From Neospora caninum Liverpool (lineage: Eukaryota; Apicomplexa; Conoidasida; Eucoccidiorida; Sarcocystidae): a stretch of DNA of 64,000 bases. Made by a program: the position numbers and the translations under genes. The DNA is taken from the NCBI RefSeq assembly GCF_000208865.1, contig NC_018397.1, forward strand, positions 3,596,001 to 3,660,000, written 5' to 3'. Shown here in pieces: positions 31,884-44,600 of this stretch (the stretch's first letter is position 1; every line of letters begins with the position of its first letter). Below the pieces are notes generated by a model, which ran no database searches, was not told the DNA's origin, and saw only the letters and a list, made by a program, of their open reading frames with translations.

Positions 31884-34007
31884 TCACGAAAAACAACTTC
31901 GACTCACAAACATGGCACCGTGGCGCTCACTTCTGCGATAGACGAGAACTGTGACGTGACCAGTTGTCCTGCCTACCCGGATCGCTTCCGCTCCACCGTC
32001 GACTTGGTAATCTAGCCGCTGATGGAGCGTAAACCCAGGCAGCATATTTTCCGAGAGGGCCGGTATGCCTCGCTGAACGCCGCATTCCCTCTGCCACGAA
32101 GCAGGTCCAACTAGTCGGTACTCAATGACAGATACATTAGGGCATGCGTCATGCAGCAGTGAATCCAGAAAGCGCCCAAGAGCACCTTGACTGTTCGTCC
32201 GCGAACCGGCACTCGTTCTCCCCTTCCTTATATCATACAGCCTGATAACTCTAGCTTGCCAACGTCCGTATCTGGAAGCGAGTGCCAGGAGCTCCTCAGC
32301 GGGTGCGCTGGGTTGTCCACCGCTAAGACCGATCTCTAGACCGACCAGGTTCCGCGAAAAACCTGGCAGATTGACAATTTGATCCATATAGCGTCTGTCT
32401 CCTTCGAGCCGTAACAAGATTCCAGGAATGAGTCGTGTAATATCTTGGATGTGCTGGGAGAGGCAAGAAGAGAGTCTGGGCAGAGGCCGAGCAACCTCAA
32501 GTGAGACAGTCGGAGGAATGGACGTAGGACACTGGGGCGACGTAGACTCCGGAGTCAAGGGGTACCTAACTCCAGGACGAGAAATGGACACAGTGACAGA
32601 TGTTGGAGAGTCCCCTCGTATGGCCTTGAAATTAAACTCTGTAATACTTTGACCCTGAATGAACTTCTTAATTTGATCTGAAGTGGCACACTGATAGAGG
32701 GAATGTTCACAACACGTTCTTTGGAGCAGCCCATGACAACGACTCCGAGCACCACACCATCCTTCTATTTCCTTCTCGCACATGTTTAAACAAACAGTTC
32801 CTCCGAGAAACAGATCCCCTCTAGGACACATACGTTTCACGAGGGCAAGAATGCCTGTTTGGATAAACTCGCAGAGGTCGCATTCGTTCAAGACAAAACG
32901 AATCTGGCGCACAGATTGAATCTTCGACATCCCGTCAAGCATTGAATTGCCGAAGAAGGTATCAGGCAGCAGCCAGTCACGGTCTAGCGCTTCGCAGTTA
33001 CGGATCGCTGGAACGATTTCCAATTCCTCAACAGCGCAAGACGGCCGTGAGGCAAAGTACACAAGAACCTGAGTTATTGTGTAGCGTGAGTCAGCTGTGA
33101 AGGCCAGGCGTCGAAGTTCATCCATGGAGGACAGTAAGGAGAAGAGAAATTTCAATTGGTGGTACACGATTTCGTGCCAAAGAACTTCGTCGTCATCGTC
33201 ATCCCACTCGAAGGAATCAAACCAGCGTAGCTCTTTGCAGGCCGGGAATTCGCATCGAGTAAGGAAATGCCAATCCAAACAATCTTGGTAGTATCTTACA
33301 TGGGAAGTCCCACAATCGTTGGTAATATCCAACCGCGTTAGTCGAGGGAAGGCGAGTTCTAGAGGCCAGACAGATCTCCACATAGCCAAGGACGAGCCAA
33401 AAGTCGACAAATGCTCCAGTGTCGGTGCTGCGGCGGTGAGGAGTCTTCTGAACGTAGCGCACAAGAACCGCGAAACTCCCCCGCTCCAGTGCAGTGATAG
33501 CTGTCTTAGGCCACACGGACGAACAGACAAATACGCGTTCAAGAAGCTTGGCGCTTGCCGGCGTCGCTTCGCAGAAACCGAATCACCTTCCTGGTCCCAA
33601 CCGCCACAGTCACTGTGTTCGATTGAGACCCGGGTATTCGCCTCTTCAGAAGACCCGAGAGCTGCTGCACAGCTCGATGCTTCCGACCCACAATGGGGCC
33701 ATGCGGCCAGCTGACTTTGTTTTTCGTTAACCACTGTTCCTTCATCCAAAACTCTTTGGCCTTGCCAGTGTTCTATTTCCGTTTCGCACGGCGATATACG
33801 CGTGCAACAAACATCACGCTCGTCGTACCACTGACCCGGGAACAGGAATGCTTGCGATTGACGAACATCGAACGCAAATATCTTAGGATCGCCCAGCCGG
33901 CTGGCGAATGAACGGCATACCAGCCGGAGCACCGGCAATTCATTGAGATACAGGAAAGAAGTAAGAAGGTCAAAACAGTTTGAGTCCAAGGCCTCAACCG
34001 CCAACAT
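31884..34007 (-). CDS. F-box-like, leucine-rich protein (paralog 2)
   Basis: A single frame of 707 residues from the first ATG at 34007. The frame is open to 34109, but without an earlier ATG. An F-box-like segment at residues 11-40 reads SFLYLNELPVLRLVCRSF and is nearly identical to that of paralog 1. Further shared blocks in the same order are LRQLSLHWSGGVSR, FPRLTRLDI, CEFPACKELRWF, VRQIRFVLNECDLCEF, NLVGLEIGLSGG and ACPNVSVIEYRLVGPASWQR. Paralog 2 lacks the hydrophobic N-terminus of paralog 1 unless an upstream exon supplies it. It contains an acidic EWDDDDDE patch. There are no introns, unlike most neighbours. Nothing points to a catalytic activity. The pair most simply arose by tandem duplication followed by strong divergence outside the blocks. 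Confidence 0.78.
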   Translation of the reverse strand: MLAVEALDSNCFDLLTSFLYLNELPVLRLVCRSFASRLGDPKIFAFDVRQSQAFLFPGQWYDERDVCCTRISPCETEIEHWQGQRVLDEGTVVNEKQSQLAAWPHCGSEASSCAAALGSSEEANTRVSIEHSDCGGWDQEGDSVSAKRRRQAPSFLNAYLSVRPCGLRQLSLHWSGGVSRFLCATFRRLLTAAAPTLEHLSTFGSSLAMWRSVWPLELAFPRLTRLDITNDCGTSHVRYYQDCLDWHFLTRCEFPACKELRWFDSFEWDDDDDEVLWHEIVYHQLKFLFSLLSSMDELRRLAFTADSRYTITQVLVYFASRPSCAVEELEIVPAIRNCEALDRDWLLPDTFFGNSMLDGMSKIQSVRQIRFVLNECDLCEFIQTGILALVKRMCPRGDLFLGGTVCLNMCEKEIEGWCGARSRCHGLLQRTCCEHSLYQCATSDQIKKFIQGQSITEFNFKAIRGDSPTSVTVSISRPGVRYPLTPESTSPQCPTSIPPTVSLEVARPLPRLSSCLSQHIQDITRLIPGILLRLEGDRRYMDQIVNLPGFSRNLVGLEIGLSGGQPSAPAEELLALASRYGRWQARVIRLYDIRKGRTSAGSRTNSQGALGRFLDSLLHDACPNVSVIEYRLVGPASWQRECGVQRGIPALSENMLPGFTLHQRLDYQVDGGAEAIRVGRTTGHVTVLVYRRSERHGAMFVSRSCFS

Positions 34008-37000
34008 CCTCCACACAGACACAGACCGCGAGCCCTTCTTTCCTTGACAGAGAACCCACAAACAAGACGACAAGCAAGTCTGTGTGCACCACTTTTTCAC
34101 TTCTCTCAACCTGTAGACTGTGGCACTGTTCTATCCACACATATTTTAGTTACGAATCGTTCCATTTGTATATGAGAATTCTACAACACACGACATGAAC
34201 ACTCCAACACCCAGACAAACATCAAACAAGTCCAAAAAATACGGCGGTTCCTTCTACGCAACCTTACGGGATGCCATCCACGGCACACGCAACCTCAAAC
34301 CATTGTCAAAAATCAAAGAGCCCGTATACAAACAACAAACTGTCAGGGGTCCCGACGCGACCCAGGGCTTCTCCGTGTGTATGGCCTTATTTTTCTGTAA
34401 GAGCATGTCAGCGAGACTGATGTGAGCCTCAGACGAGAGAGTGTGAGCGTCGAAGCAATTCAGCGAGCTTCAAAGGGGCATGTTCGTGGTAGCGTAGCTG
34501 TGCTGACAGGGAGGCGATTCACGGCGACGGAAACGCAGGACAGCTCAGTACATCTAGCGGCACCGATCGTCGCGTCACGCCTCCCAATGATAACGTAACG
34601 CGTTGAGACGGCGAGGAAAGGGAAATAACGCTTGACAAACAGGATATCAACAGCGTCGCGAAGCAGCCTACGTCCCTAATCCAGCCAGCTGGGGGCCGCG
34701 GTTGATGATTTGTGAGGAATGCAGGCGTATCGCCCTCCACGGTTTCAGAAAAGAATGCGGTAAAACTCGTAACTTGTTCCTACACCTAGCTGCGCAAGCG
34801 CGATTTTTCAAAGCGGCAATGAATTTCACTAGAGGCGTGCGTACGGTTTGAGAAACAATTGAGGTAATCCAGTTGAGACGAACGCGGTAAACAAGATACA
34901 GCGCGGAATACGGTCACACGATTTAGATACGCGGGAGAGAGATTCGTCGTCTGGAGATGTGCTGCTTTATGATCGGGGAGGGTCACCATGCAGTTGACTG
35001 CCAACACTTCCCGGAAGTCGAAAAAAGATCGTACTCGTTTCCTTGTAGCATCATCAACACCGCAACCGTGGATCACCAGAACCTGCTGCGGCTGTAGTAA
35101 GATGTTCTTTCCGGAAAATACTTCTTTTGCTTGTCTGAACAGCGATTGTTAAGACACTTCCCTCGTCAAGCGGTGGCCTTTAGACCAAGCTTTTTGCGAG
35201 TTTTGGCAGAAATTTAGCTTTTTCTAACAATTCGGTTACTAGTCCAAAAGTCGAGATCTACACTCATCACCTTTGTAGCATCCGAAGCTTTCGTCCGTTA
35301 GAGAGAGCAGACGTTAGTCCAACAAGACGGGTGTAACCTGTGATTCTCTGACGGGGTCAGTTCCATTCTCTGCGGGGTTAATAGAAACGGTCGAAATTTT
35401 CAGACTGTGAGTCTCGCTGCACAAGAAGCAAATGCCGTGCCGCCGGATTGCTTACCAAAAAGGACAGATGGAAGCTGAAAAAAGCTAGTGGAAACCGGGG
35501 AAAACAGCGTTCTACCGCCCTCCTCCGCGAAGTTGTGCCAAAATGCCGCTTTCAAAGTCGCCGAGAGTAGGCGGTTATTCACGCGTTCTCCTTACCTCCG
35601 AAACTTCAGCTAGCACATCTGTGAGCCGCGTCTTGCAGAGAGTGGAACAAAAACGAGTTCTTTCCCCTGCTGCAGAGAACAATTCCACCGCAGATACCTT
35701 GCTCCTGAAGTGTCAAAAGCTGACGTCTTCGGAACCTGAGCAGCGTCGCTTCGTTCTCCGGAACTCACCCGCAATCGAGGCTGACGTGATTGTTCGGACT
35801 TTGAAACCCGCGTCAGTGTTGCGCTGGATTTATACCCGTTCTGCTGTGGCCTCGCTTTCCTCTTTCCCGTGTGAGGTGCGCAGCGAAGAGTTTTTTCCCA
35901 ACCTGAAAGCGGACAACGCCAGACGTCCAATTCAAGCGCTGTGAGTTTAAAAGATGGAAGACCCATGTGGAGGAACTTTTGGAGTGTGCCGACCCTACTG
36001 TTCCCCTGGTGTTTATGGTTGTCCAGTGAGTTGTTTCCGTTTCCATCCGCGCCGTCCCCAGTGCTGTGGACGAAAACGTGTCTGAAATCGTTTGCAGCGT
36101 CCGAGCCGGGTCCTTATACCTACGCAGATCTAGCGAATGTTGCTGCTCACCACGACAGCGCCGTCAGGTGCTGCGCAAAAACACATTAGCTCTGCTACCC
36201 AACGTTCCCACCGAAATTCCACTTCGTCTCACGTACGGGGCATCCAAATCGCAACACCTGACTCCCACTTGAAACAGAAGAAATCTCCATAGCTGGTTGC
36301 CTGTGGGTGCGGCACCTCTCACAGGTGAACGCGGTACGTCACACACGTGAAGGCGACGGCTGTTGCATCAGAGAAAGACTCCCTCGGGAAACAAGAACCG
36401 CGTCTAAAAAAGCGAACTTGCAGCGTGCCCCCCCGAAAACGGTCGAGTCCCGACACACAAACACACCTCTTGTCCAATGCGACCTGATCAAAAAAGATTG
36501 CAAAGCCCTTTTCGTGTATAGAAAAGAAACCCGTAACCGCCCTACTAGCCGACCTCTCTCGTTTCGGGGCCAGAGCTCCCCTTAATAACCACTTCTTCAA
36601 ACTTTCGCCCACGTTGGGGCGCCTCCACTTTCATGCAGTGCTTTCTCGGAGCTGCTAAACGCCTTCGCCTTTCTCTGCATGGGCAAAGCACAGACGTCCT
36701 GGTGGGACGAAAAAGACTCCTGCTGGATCCGAGGAAGAGGCGGAATTCCCTCTGGAGCGAGTCCCCATCCCGTTTCTCCGTCCCCTCATGGTAAACAGCA
36801 GTCGATCGGCGAACAGGCGGGAGGCGCCCTGAGGAAAACGCCCAAACCTTGGATGTTCTTTCTCGTTTATCTCCGCTGGGTCCTCAGGCCCAAATTCACC
36901 GCCATCACACAAAAAAACTCCCCTGTCCCCGCCGGCTGCTCCCATTTCCCTCTTCTTCCCGATCGAACCTGTCTGTCCCGTCCCTCTGTCTCGTTTTGAG

Positions 37001-37162
37001 ACGCAGAGACTGGCGCCTGATCTTCGTTCCCTTTGTCGGCTACGCAGGTGCACGACTCCGCCGGCCCTGCTTCTGCCCCCTTCAAGTCCGTGAAAAAAGA
37101 CTCCCTCCCGTCGTCTGTGTGATCCGTTCCTTCCTGCTCTTCTCTCTCTCGGCCCCTCTGGC
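34008..37162. other. Intergenic, no gene recognised
   Basis: This lies upstream of paralog 2 and downstream of the stop at 37163 of the next leftward gene. Frames are short. The longest minus frame near the right end (37221-36655) is arginine- and glycine-rich, overlaps the 3' end of the neighbouring gene in another frame, and is probably chance. Confidence 0.45.
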
Positions 37163-40100
37163 CTAAACACGCGCTGCAGACTTCGACGTCTCGCTTTCAG
37201 CCGCCCCGCTATGCGTTCCATTCACGCCAGCCACTTCTTCTCCAGACGCCACAGCAGCCTCGTGGTCCTGTTTCTCCTTTTTTTCCTCCAAGAACTGCCC
37301 CGCTTCTGCTCTCACCACACTCGCCCCCCCTCCCTCAGCCACGCACATTTGCCTCTCGCTCTCTCCGTCCGCGTCACTCGTGCGCAAGCACACGCGCCGG
37401 GAAGACCGTAGACTCGATTGGGAACCCACCTGGAGGCTCCAGGATCCAGGGGGCCCTCGCGTAGCCCCGACCTCGCATGCAGGACTTGCGTGCCTGCTCT
37501 CGTCTCTTCCCTTTTTTCTAGCAACGGCCTCTTCCACCAGTGTGGTTGACGCGAGATCTTCGAGGCTGCCTCCTCTCTCTAGGCCGCTCTCTCTGGAACC
37601 CGCGCCCTGGCCTTCTCGCACTTCCCGAGCCTGCGAGACGCTGCCAGGAGCCTGGAAAGACCGCCGAGTCTTCTTGGGAAGGGGACCACTGACTGCGGGG
37701 TCTCCAAAGAGGACAGCTGAAGCGAGGTCGAAGGAGGTTGCTCGAGAATCGTCTGAAAACCGCTTCCCCGTAATCTGCGAGCGCCGCGCGGAGCTCCCGC
37801 ATGCAACGCGGCGACAAGCGACAGCCACCCGCGAGTCCCTCTTCGCCACGCTGAACTGCTTCGGCAGCTGGACGGCAGGCGACGAAAACGGGAAATGGAA
37901 CTGGTCGCGTCCCAACAGACCTGACGCCCGAGCAATGTCTGTGGGAGAGATAAGCGGCAGAGAGTGAGTGTGCGGGCTAGCAAGACCGGGCGCCGAACCC
38001 GACGACGATTCCGAGAAAAACGAAGCGCTGCAAGGGTTTTCGGAATCTGCGCCGGCCTCTGGAGCATCCCCTGGAGAGACAGCTGCGGAAGCCGCAGAAA
38101 AAAGGGGCGATCTTGACTGCGGAGACAAGAGACGGACTCCCGGTCCCGGCAGCCGGAGACGAACGATTGCATCTGCTGTCGAAGTGCAGGGAAAGAGAGG
38201 ACAGAGGAAGCCACGGCGGGGAGCTCCGACGCTGTACATACACTGGTCCACTGGCAGGACGAACGGTCTACCTGGCGGTGGCGTGGGAAGCGCGGAACGC
38301 GCTGCCTGCACAGACCGAACATACAGCGGGAGAAAGCGAGAAAGCAAAAGATGTGCAAGAAAGACATGATAAGCGTCTGATATTACACGCAAGTGGGCAA
38401 GCCAGAGAGACATTCTCCAAACAAGGGGAAAAAGGTGTTACGAACACCCTCGAACACAACAAAGAGACGATTTAGACAGGGGCACCTGAGTCTTGGCGAT
38501 ATCCAGGAACGTACAGACACTGGCGGCGGAAATCACATGTAGAGGCGAGTTGTAAAAAAAAGCCTGTCCAGGCAGGGGAGAATCTCAACCAAGTTCGCCA
38601 TAAAAACGGTTGAGTCTCAGATGTGCGGTCCGCGCGTCCAATCCAGCCTTTTTGTAACGTCCCCTGCCGGTACAAAAAGTATATCCGGAGGTGCGTGTAC
38701 ACTGTCTGGCGTCGAGCTGGAGCCAGTGCCAAGGAGTAGACACCTCCAACCAAAAACATGCGTCAGTCTTTCAAAAAAATGCTCGCCTGCCCTCACGCGC
38801 TCAGGCGCTTCTTCCGCCTCGTCTTGTGAAGACAGGGTCGATGCCTTCTCCCTCTCGCCTACCTCGACTTCACTTCTCAATTCGTCGAGCGCGTCCAGAA
38901 CGTCATCCACGCTCTGTTCCCAGGCGCGACTGAACTCGATGCACGTATCGTGGTTCTGCCTCGGTCTCTCTCTCTCCTGCCTCTCGTCATCCCTTGGTGC
39001 GCCTCGGCCGCTCCTGCCTCTCATTCGCTTTCCTTCCTCTCCCCCGGCGTCCTGCCGACTGCCTCCCTCGGATTCAGCTGTCGTTTCTTCCTCTTCCAGC
39101 AGCACACGTGCGAGGTTGAGGCGGGATCTTCTCTTCTTCGGTTCGCCTTCTTCGCTCCGTTCGTCGCTCCCTCGCGCCTCCTCAGAGTTGCCTTCCTCGC
39201 CGAGGCCCCGTCCCCCCAGTGCGCCTGACCGGAAGCCCCCACACGTGAGCCTTCCCCAGCCGGATGCGCGCAGCAGGCGACTGTTTAGACACAGCGGCTG
39301 CCCAGGCAGCCCAGCGTGGTGCGATTCTTCCCGCTGGAGAAACTTGAGGCGACTCGTCCGAAGAAAGGTTCGCAGAATCGCCGGCCGCAAAGCAGAGAAA
39401 TGGAGATGGGACGACTCGAAGAAGAAGAGCGAGTCGCTGCTCGAACGTGGAGGTCTCGATGCTCCTTTCGATTCTGTCTCGCTCCACGCCCCCGCATCCT
39501 CTGCCGGTTCGGGCAGCGGTCGCCTTCCCTCCGAGCCGTCCAGAGCCGCACAGCCAACTCCAGCGCTGTCCGGGGAGTACAGCAGGCTGGGCGACGGTTT
39601 GTCTGTGTCGTACCTCCGGAGGAACGCAACGAGGGCGCTGTGGATTCTCTGGAGACGCATTCCTGCCGGCTCAGGTTGTCTTTTCTTCGACTGCTGCCGA
39701 ACAAAGCGGAGAAGCCGCGAGTGGACTTCGGCCTGCTGGAACTGCGACAGACTCCACCCTCCAGTCGCCTCTTCTCTCCCTTCTCCCTCTTCGCCCTCCA
39801 GGAGACAGGAACGCGGGGACGCATCGCCTCGCACCCCTTCCACTTCTCCCCTGTCGGATTCCTCTCGCTCAGGACGTTTCGGCGAGTCCTCCGTTTCCCT
39901 TTCGTCTGCCCCGTCTCGTACGTCTATTCTTTCCTGCGTCCACAGTGCATCACCTTCAAAAGGTGGGAGCTCAGCGTCCAGTTGCCGAGCGAGATCTGCG
40001 AAGGTGATTGGTTCCCCAGCGTCTTGCCCAGCCCACGGGCCCCCGACACCTTCCTTGACTTCTTCCTCTTCGCTTCGTGCCGTCAGCCCCAGAGCCGCCG

Positions 40101-41610
40101 AGTCAGCTTCGTGCTCGGAGTTCCGACTCCCATCTCTCGCTTCGTTTGTGTGTCGCCCTTGCGAACTTTTCGGGCTCGCACGTCCCGGACCTTCGTCTCC
40201 TCCCTCACCACACGGCGCCGAGTCGGAGCCTCGGGACGGCGACTCGATTGGGGTCTTTCCACTCTCTCTAGGTTTCGCGCTTTGCTCGCTGTTCACTGCC
40301 TCGCCACATGGAGAGAAAGCCGCCTCGGCAAGCGAAGCGGCGCACGAGGACTCACCTCGCGCTTCGGGCTGATTCGCCTCGTCCTCGGCGCCTGACGCCC
40401 GGGGGACGCGCTCCGCCCCCCACGCGAACGCGACCTTGGTCAGCCAGCGCCCAAAGATTTCGTTGTACGCTGAGAGATCGGCAGCTGAGCAGCAAAAGAC
40501 GCGCGCCGAGTGGTACGCATACGGCGACATGAGCCCGTGGAAAGCCGTGGGAATCAACTCGTCTTCTGCCCAGGAAGGTGCGTGGCGTTTGAGGGCGTCA
40601 AGCATCGCGAAACACTTCACGCGAGCTGCATATATACGCGAAGAAGGGCTGCGGGGGCGCCACCCATACGACGGACAAGACAGAAAGTGCTCTTGAAGAC
40701 ACCGCAGACATCGGTTTCGAGGAACAGGCAGACCCGCGGAGGCAGAGGAAGGAGGCAAAGACGCAGAGGAAGGAGGCGAAGACGCAGAGGAAAACATGGG
40801 ACTGTTTGCCTCAGGTCTTCTCTCTGGTGATGGAGAGTCATCTGAGGGGCGTTTCGGCGGTTCGGGAGGAGCAAGGTAAGACGACACACACGTCTCTTCG
40901 ACTCGGACTGACGCCGTTGGATCCTGCGCGTGACCACGAAAAGAGACGGCGGGGGCTTCCTTCTCGAGCTGCACGGACGCAGCGGAACTGTCCCCACAGG
41001 CTGAATCGGATGGGGGAAGGAGACGCGAAGCAGGGGCAAATCTCGAACACTTTGCGTGAGAAGACGCGTGCTGACGCATACTGAGAGAACCAGGGTGGAG
41101 TCCAGGGGAGAGAGAAGGAATCTCGAGGGGACACCAGTCTCCGTTGCTCGTTTCCCGAGGCAGCGACACTCCAGACGGTCGGGGAGCCGAAGAGGTGGAG
41201 GCGGCGCGCACGGGATGTTCCTGCCTCTCAGACTCCGTTCCACATTCTCCAGCTATGGCGGAAGGGTCGGGGAAGGGAGAGACGGGAGGACACGGCAAGT
41301 GCGGGCAAGAAACGCGGAAAGCCTTGGAGAAGTCCGACACCACGTCCTGCAGTGTTTCGTACATCGCTACCTCTCCCGAAGAAACCTCGGATGCACGGGG
41401 CGTCTCCTCGGCTGCACACGCGCGGTCGGGACTCCCGGCGAGGAAAAATGGTTTGCGTCGCGCCCCTTCGGGCGCGTTGGACTCCATCGGCACCGCGAGG
41501 GTCTCCACGCCCAGGTCCGACCGCCGCTCCCCAAAGCCCGCGGAGGGGGTGACGCACGCCGAACTCTGTTTCTCCAGAGGTCCGCGGAAAGACGACGGCG
41601 CAGAGCTCAT
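37163..41610 (-). CDS. Large low-complexity protein of unknown function
   Basis: I do not recognise this protein. Exon 1 (41610-38674) and exon 2 (38305-37163) join in phase through a GTACCG donor and a pyrimidine-rich TGTGCAG acceptor, giving 1359 residues. The ATG at 41610 is the first in frame. Most of the length is serine-, proline-, glutamate- and arginine-rich and looks disordered. Three more ordered islands stand out: around residues 315-400 (NRCLRCLQEHFLSCPSYGW to AYNEIFGRWLTKVAF), a stretch with QQAEVHSRLLRFVRQ and ALVAFLRRYDTDKP, and the end of exon 1 (EQSVDDVLDALDEL then HFFERLTHVFGWRCLLLG). No signal peptide or membrane segment. The opposite strand also carries long open frames (for example 38621-40372), but these are shadows of the codon bias. 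The second island of exon 1 faintly recalls helical scaffold proteins; I assign no family. Confidence 0.6.
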
Positions 41611-44600
41611 CACGGTTTCAGAGTTTGGAAGCAACACCCGTTCCAGACATCCTAGCCTTCACACTGAAGACCAGGACGAAGCGAGAAGCCGACAGCCACG
41701 AGAAGACGAAGCAAAAAGACAGGCCGCAGAAGGCACAGAGACGAGCGGATCGCCAGTCGCGCCTTGGCAGATTCCTTCACAGACAGACACTCGAGGACGA
41801 GGGCCGGGATCACCCAGAGACGAAGGAAGCACTTTGAGTCGTCCACGCGCGGTCGTGGGGGACACTCAGTACAGAGCCAAGGGAGGCAAAAGCCCCGTGG
41901 CAAAACACCGGACAAAAGGAGTCAACAGAGGAAGGCGTTACTTTTGACAAGAATAAACCTCTCGAATGCTCGAAAGCGAATTCACCTGAATCGAAAGCGG
42001 GGAACTCGAGAGACACGAGCTACTGATCGTACGCGGGCGAGAAGAGACACCGCGGCCACGGCGGTCGAGAGCGCAGGCCTCTCCCTCCCAGAAAAGGTTT
42101 ACATTCCCTTTCGATTGAAAGGCAAGAAACGCACGATATCCCGCGTCTCTTTCTCCAGAGAAAATTCGGCACACAGAAGCCTCCGAACGGCGGTAGCCTC
42201 CTCGCTGTACACTCTACACGAAAAAGAGCCGAAGGCGCCAAAAAGCAAACGATGCATAGAAACCTGCCTGTACGCAGTCACGAACGGATACAGATTCCTT
42301 TCAGTATGTGTACGATCATAAATATATGTATGTAGATAACGTATATATAAACATAAACGTATGTACCTATATATGGTTGAGATACATTTAACTACGGCTG
42401 CATATAGATTTAAAAATGCTGGAAGACCTGTTTTGGAGTTTGCGTCAAGATTTGTAACATATGGAGGGCTCTCGACTAGGGTCAGCTTCGACGTCAGAAA
42501 AGCCCGCAGCTGTCCGTCCACAAGCGTTGGAACGCGAATGCTATCTCTAGATGACCATAGCTGGAGACGAAAAAGGCAGACAGAAACGTGGATTGAGATA
42601 TCGACACGGATCCAAATGTAGGTACGCAGATCTGTCAGTTAGATCACTCGATTGATTCCTGCGGCGTTGTTGACGCAACAGATAAATCTATCAGCACGAG
42701 CACAAGTTGAAGAGGTGAGGGTGCAGGAGATCGCGGCTTGGCGATCTGCGCACGATGCACAGCAGAGAGGAACGGTTGTTTTCTTTGGGAATCTAAGAAA
42801 GAGAAATCTTAGGCGAGGCAAAAGACGCGAGAAAGACGCAAAACGCGTCGAGAGGGGGCCGCGATGTTTGAAGGACGCGGGAGAAGGGGAGCTGTCCTGT
42901 ATCTCCGCGACTCGGCTAGGTCAAGTGACACTGGAAAAGAGGGAAAAAAGACGCCGCGCGACACGCCAATGTGAGTCTTGTTTCTTTTTCGCGTCCGATT
43001 TACCGGCATTCCCCGGTCTGATTTCCACGTGGATTTCAACCGAAGCCAGATCACACCCCTGCGCGCGCGAGTCTAGGTCGGGGTGAGGAATCGGCGGGGT
43101 TGGGAAGAGGAAAACGGCGAAAAAAGACCTAAAATCACTGGCGTAGTCTACCCCGACTTCTGGACAAAAAGACAGGTTGCCCCCACGTGCCTGCAGAAAA
43201 GCAGCCGGCCAGGCAGCCGCCGATCATGCGCCACGGAGGACCGACATGTTTGCTAACGTTAGCACAGAGCGGCACAAACACCAGTCGACAGACTGCTGGG
43301 AAAAGCCCCGGACGGAGTGGTTGTCGGCGGCTTTCCTCTCCTTTTTGCGGAGCAGTTTCCATGTCAGATCCACTCTAGAGCGAGAGGCTGTGATCTAACG
43401 CAAAAGAAGGCCGCGGCTGTTTTTTCCTCATCTGCTAAGGTTCGCGGAACACCCACGCGCGGCTGCTACGGGAAGAACAGAGCGCACGAAGAACAGAAGA
43501 GGCGAGCGACAAGAGATGCGTCTTCATGGGTTTTGAAGGACCACAAGATGTGAATCTTCCCGCCCCTGGCTCCCCAGACGAGACCAGCTGCAATCGCAGA
43601 AAATCGGCGTTGTGCCAGGCAACACCTGCCAGAGAGGCTCGATCGGGAGAAGCGGCTGCTCTTCGTCTGGGACTTCCGTCGAAAAACCGCGTAGCCACCG
43701 CCAACTTGCCTGTTTCGCGCGGGACACTGCACAGACGGTTTCCTTCACACGCTTTTCCCGCTGATCGCGGAGAGTCCCAGAGACAGCAGAGAACCGGGAG
43801 TTCGCACCCTCCACTCTCGCCGGCCCCCGTTGCAGAAAACGGGGAGCGAGGAGATAACTGGGCTCGTGGAGATTTCGGCGAGGAAAGCGGCGACCTCTCA
43901 CTGTTCGGCGGCAAAAATCTTTAAAAAAGAGCCCGATTCCAGTCTAGACTCTCTCCGATCAGCGCGGGAAACGCACAGCGGTTCTTGACACCGTCATCTA
44001 AAAGCGGCAGGCGTTTGATAAACTGGAATTGTTCAACACCCTACACGCTGCCTCTGGATGTGTACGCCGCACAGAGAGGAGCCCACCCGACGACGAGGGC
44101 TGAGAGAGAACCCGAAACGGACTGCTGAGAGGCAAGCAGAAACGGAGGAAACAGTCTGACAAATTAGAGAGCAGAGAAATGCCGCGCGAAACAGTCAGGA
44201 AAGCGCCCTCGTGTTTGAGCGAGACGTGGAAATCTGCGCGAGGGGGGAAACGGGGGAAAGAGGCACGGCTGCGAGTGTTGGACCGCGGCAGCCGAGACAG
44301 CTGCCTCGAGGATTCCTCCTGTACTCGGAATCAGGGCGGCTAAAAATGTTTCTCGCGAGATTCGTTTCAGGGAGCAGGACTGACAGAGACACACAAACAC
44401 GGGAGTTTCCGGCAAAGAAATCGAACAATTTAATGACGTCGAAAACCGCAACTGCCGTTCTCGAGACCGTGAGGTGAGGTGTATGTACACCACAGAGTCG
44501 CGAGGCGCTCTCCAGTTTGCAGCGCGTGCCGGCGAAGTTGGGCTGCTCCGGCGGGGGAAGAGAAGTGGACTTTTAGGTAGGATTCTAAATATGGACACTA

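Noticed and set aside
38617..39000. Resemblance of the exon 1 end of the 1359-residue protein to ORC2 (GWRCLLLGTGSS)
   Set aside because: The similarity is limited to a few residues, and the downstream exon has none of the ORC2 motifs I would expect.
38621..40372. 583-codon plus-strand frame
   Set aside because: It is antisense to exon 1 of the 1359-residue gene. Its serine/arginine-rich translation mirrors the biased codons of the minus frame, and no splice-consistent extension was found.
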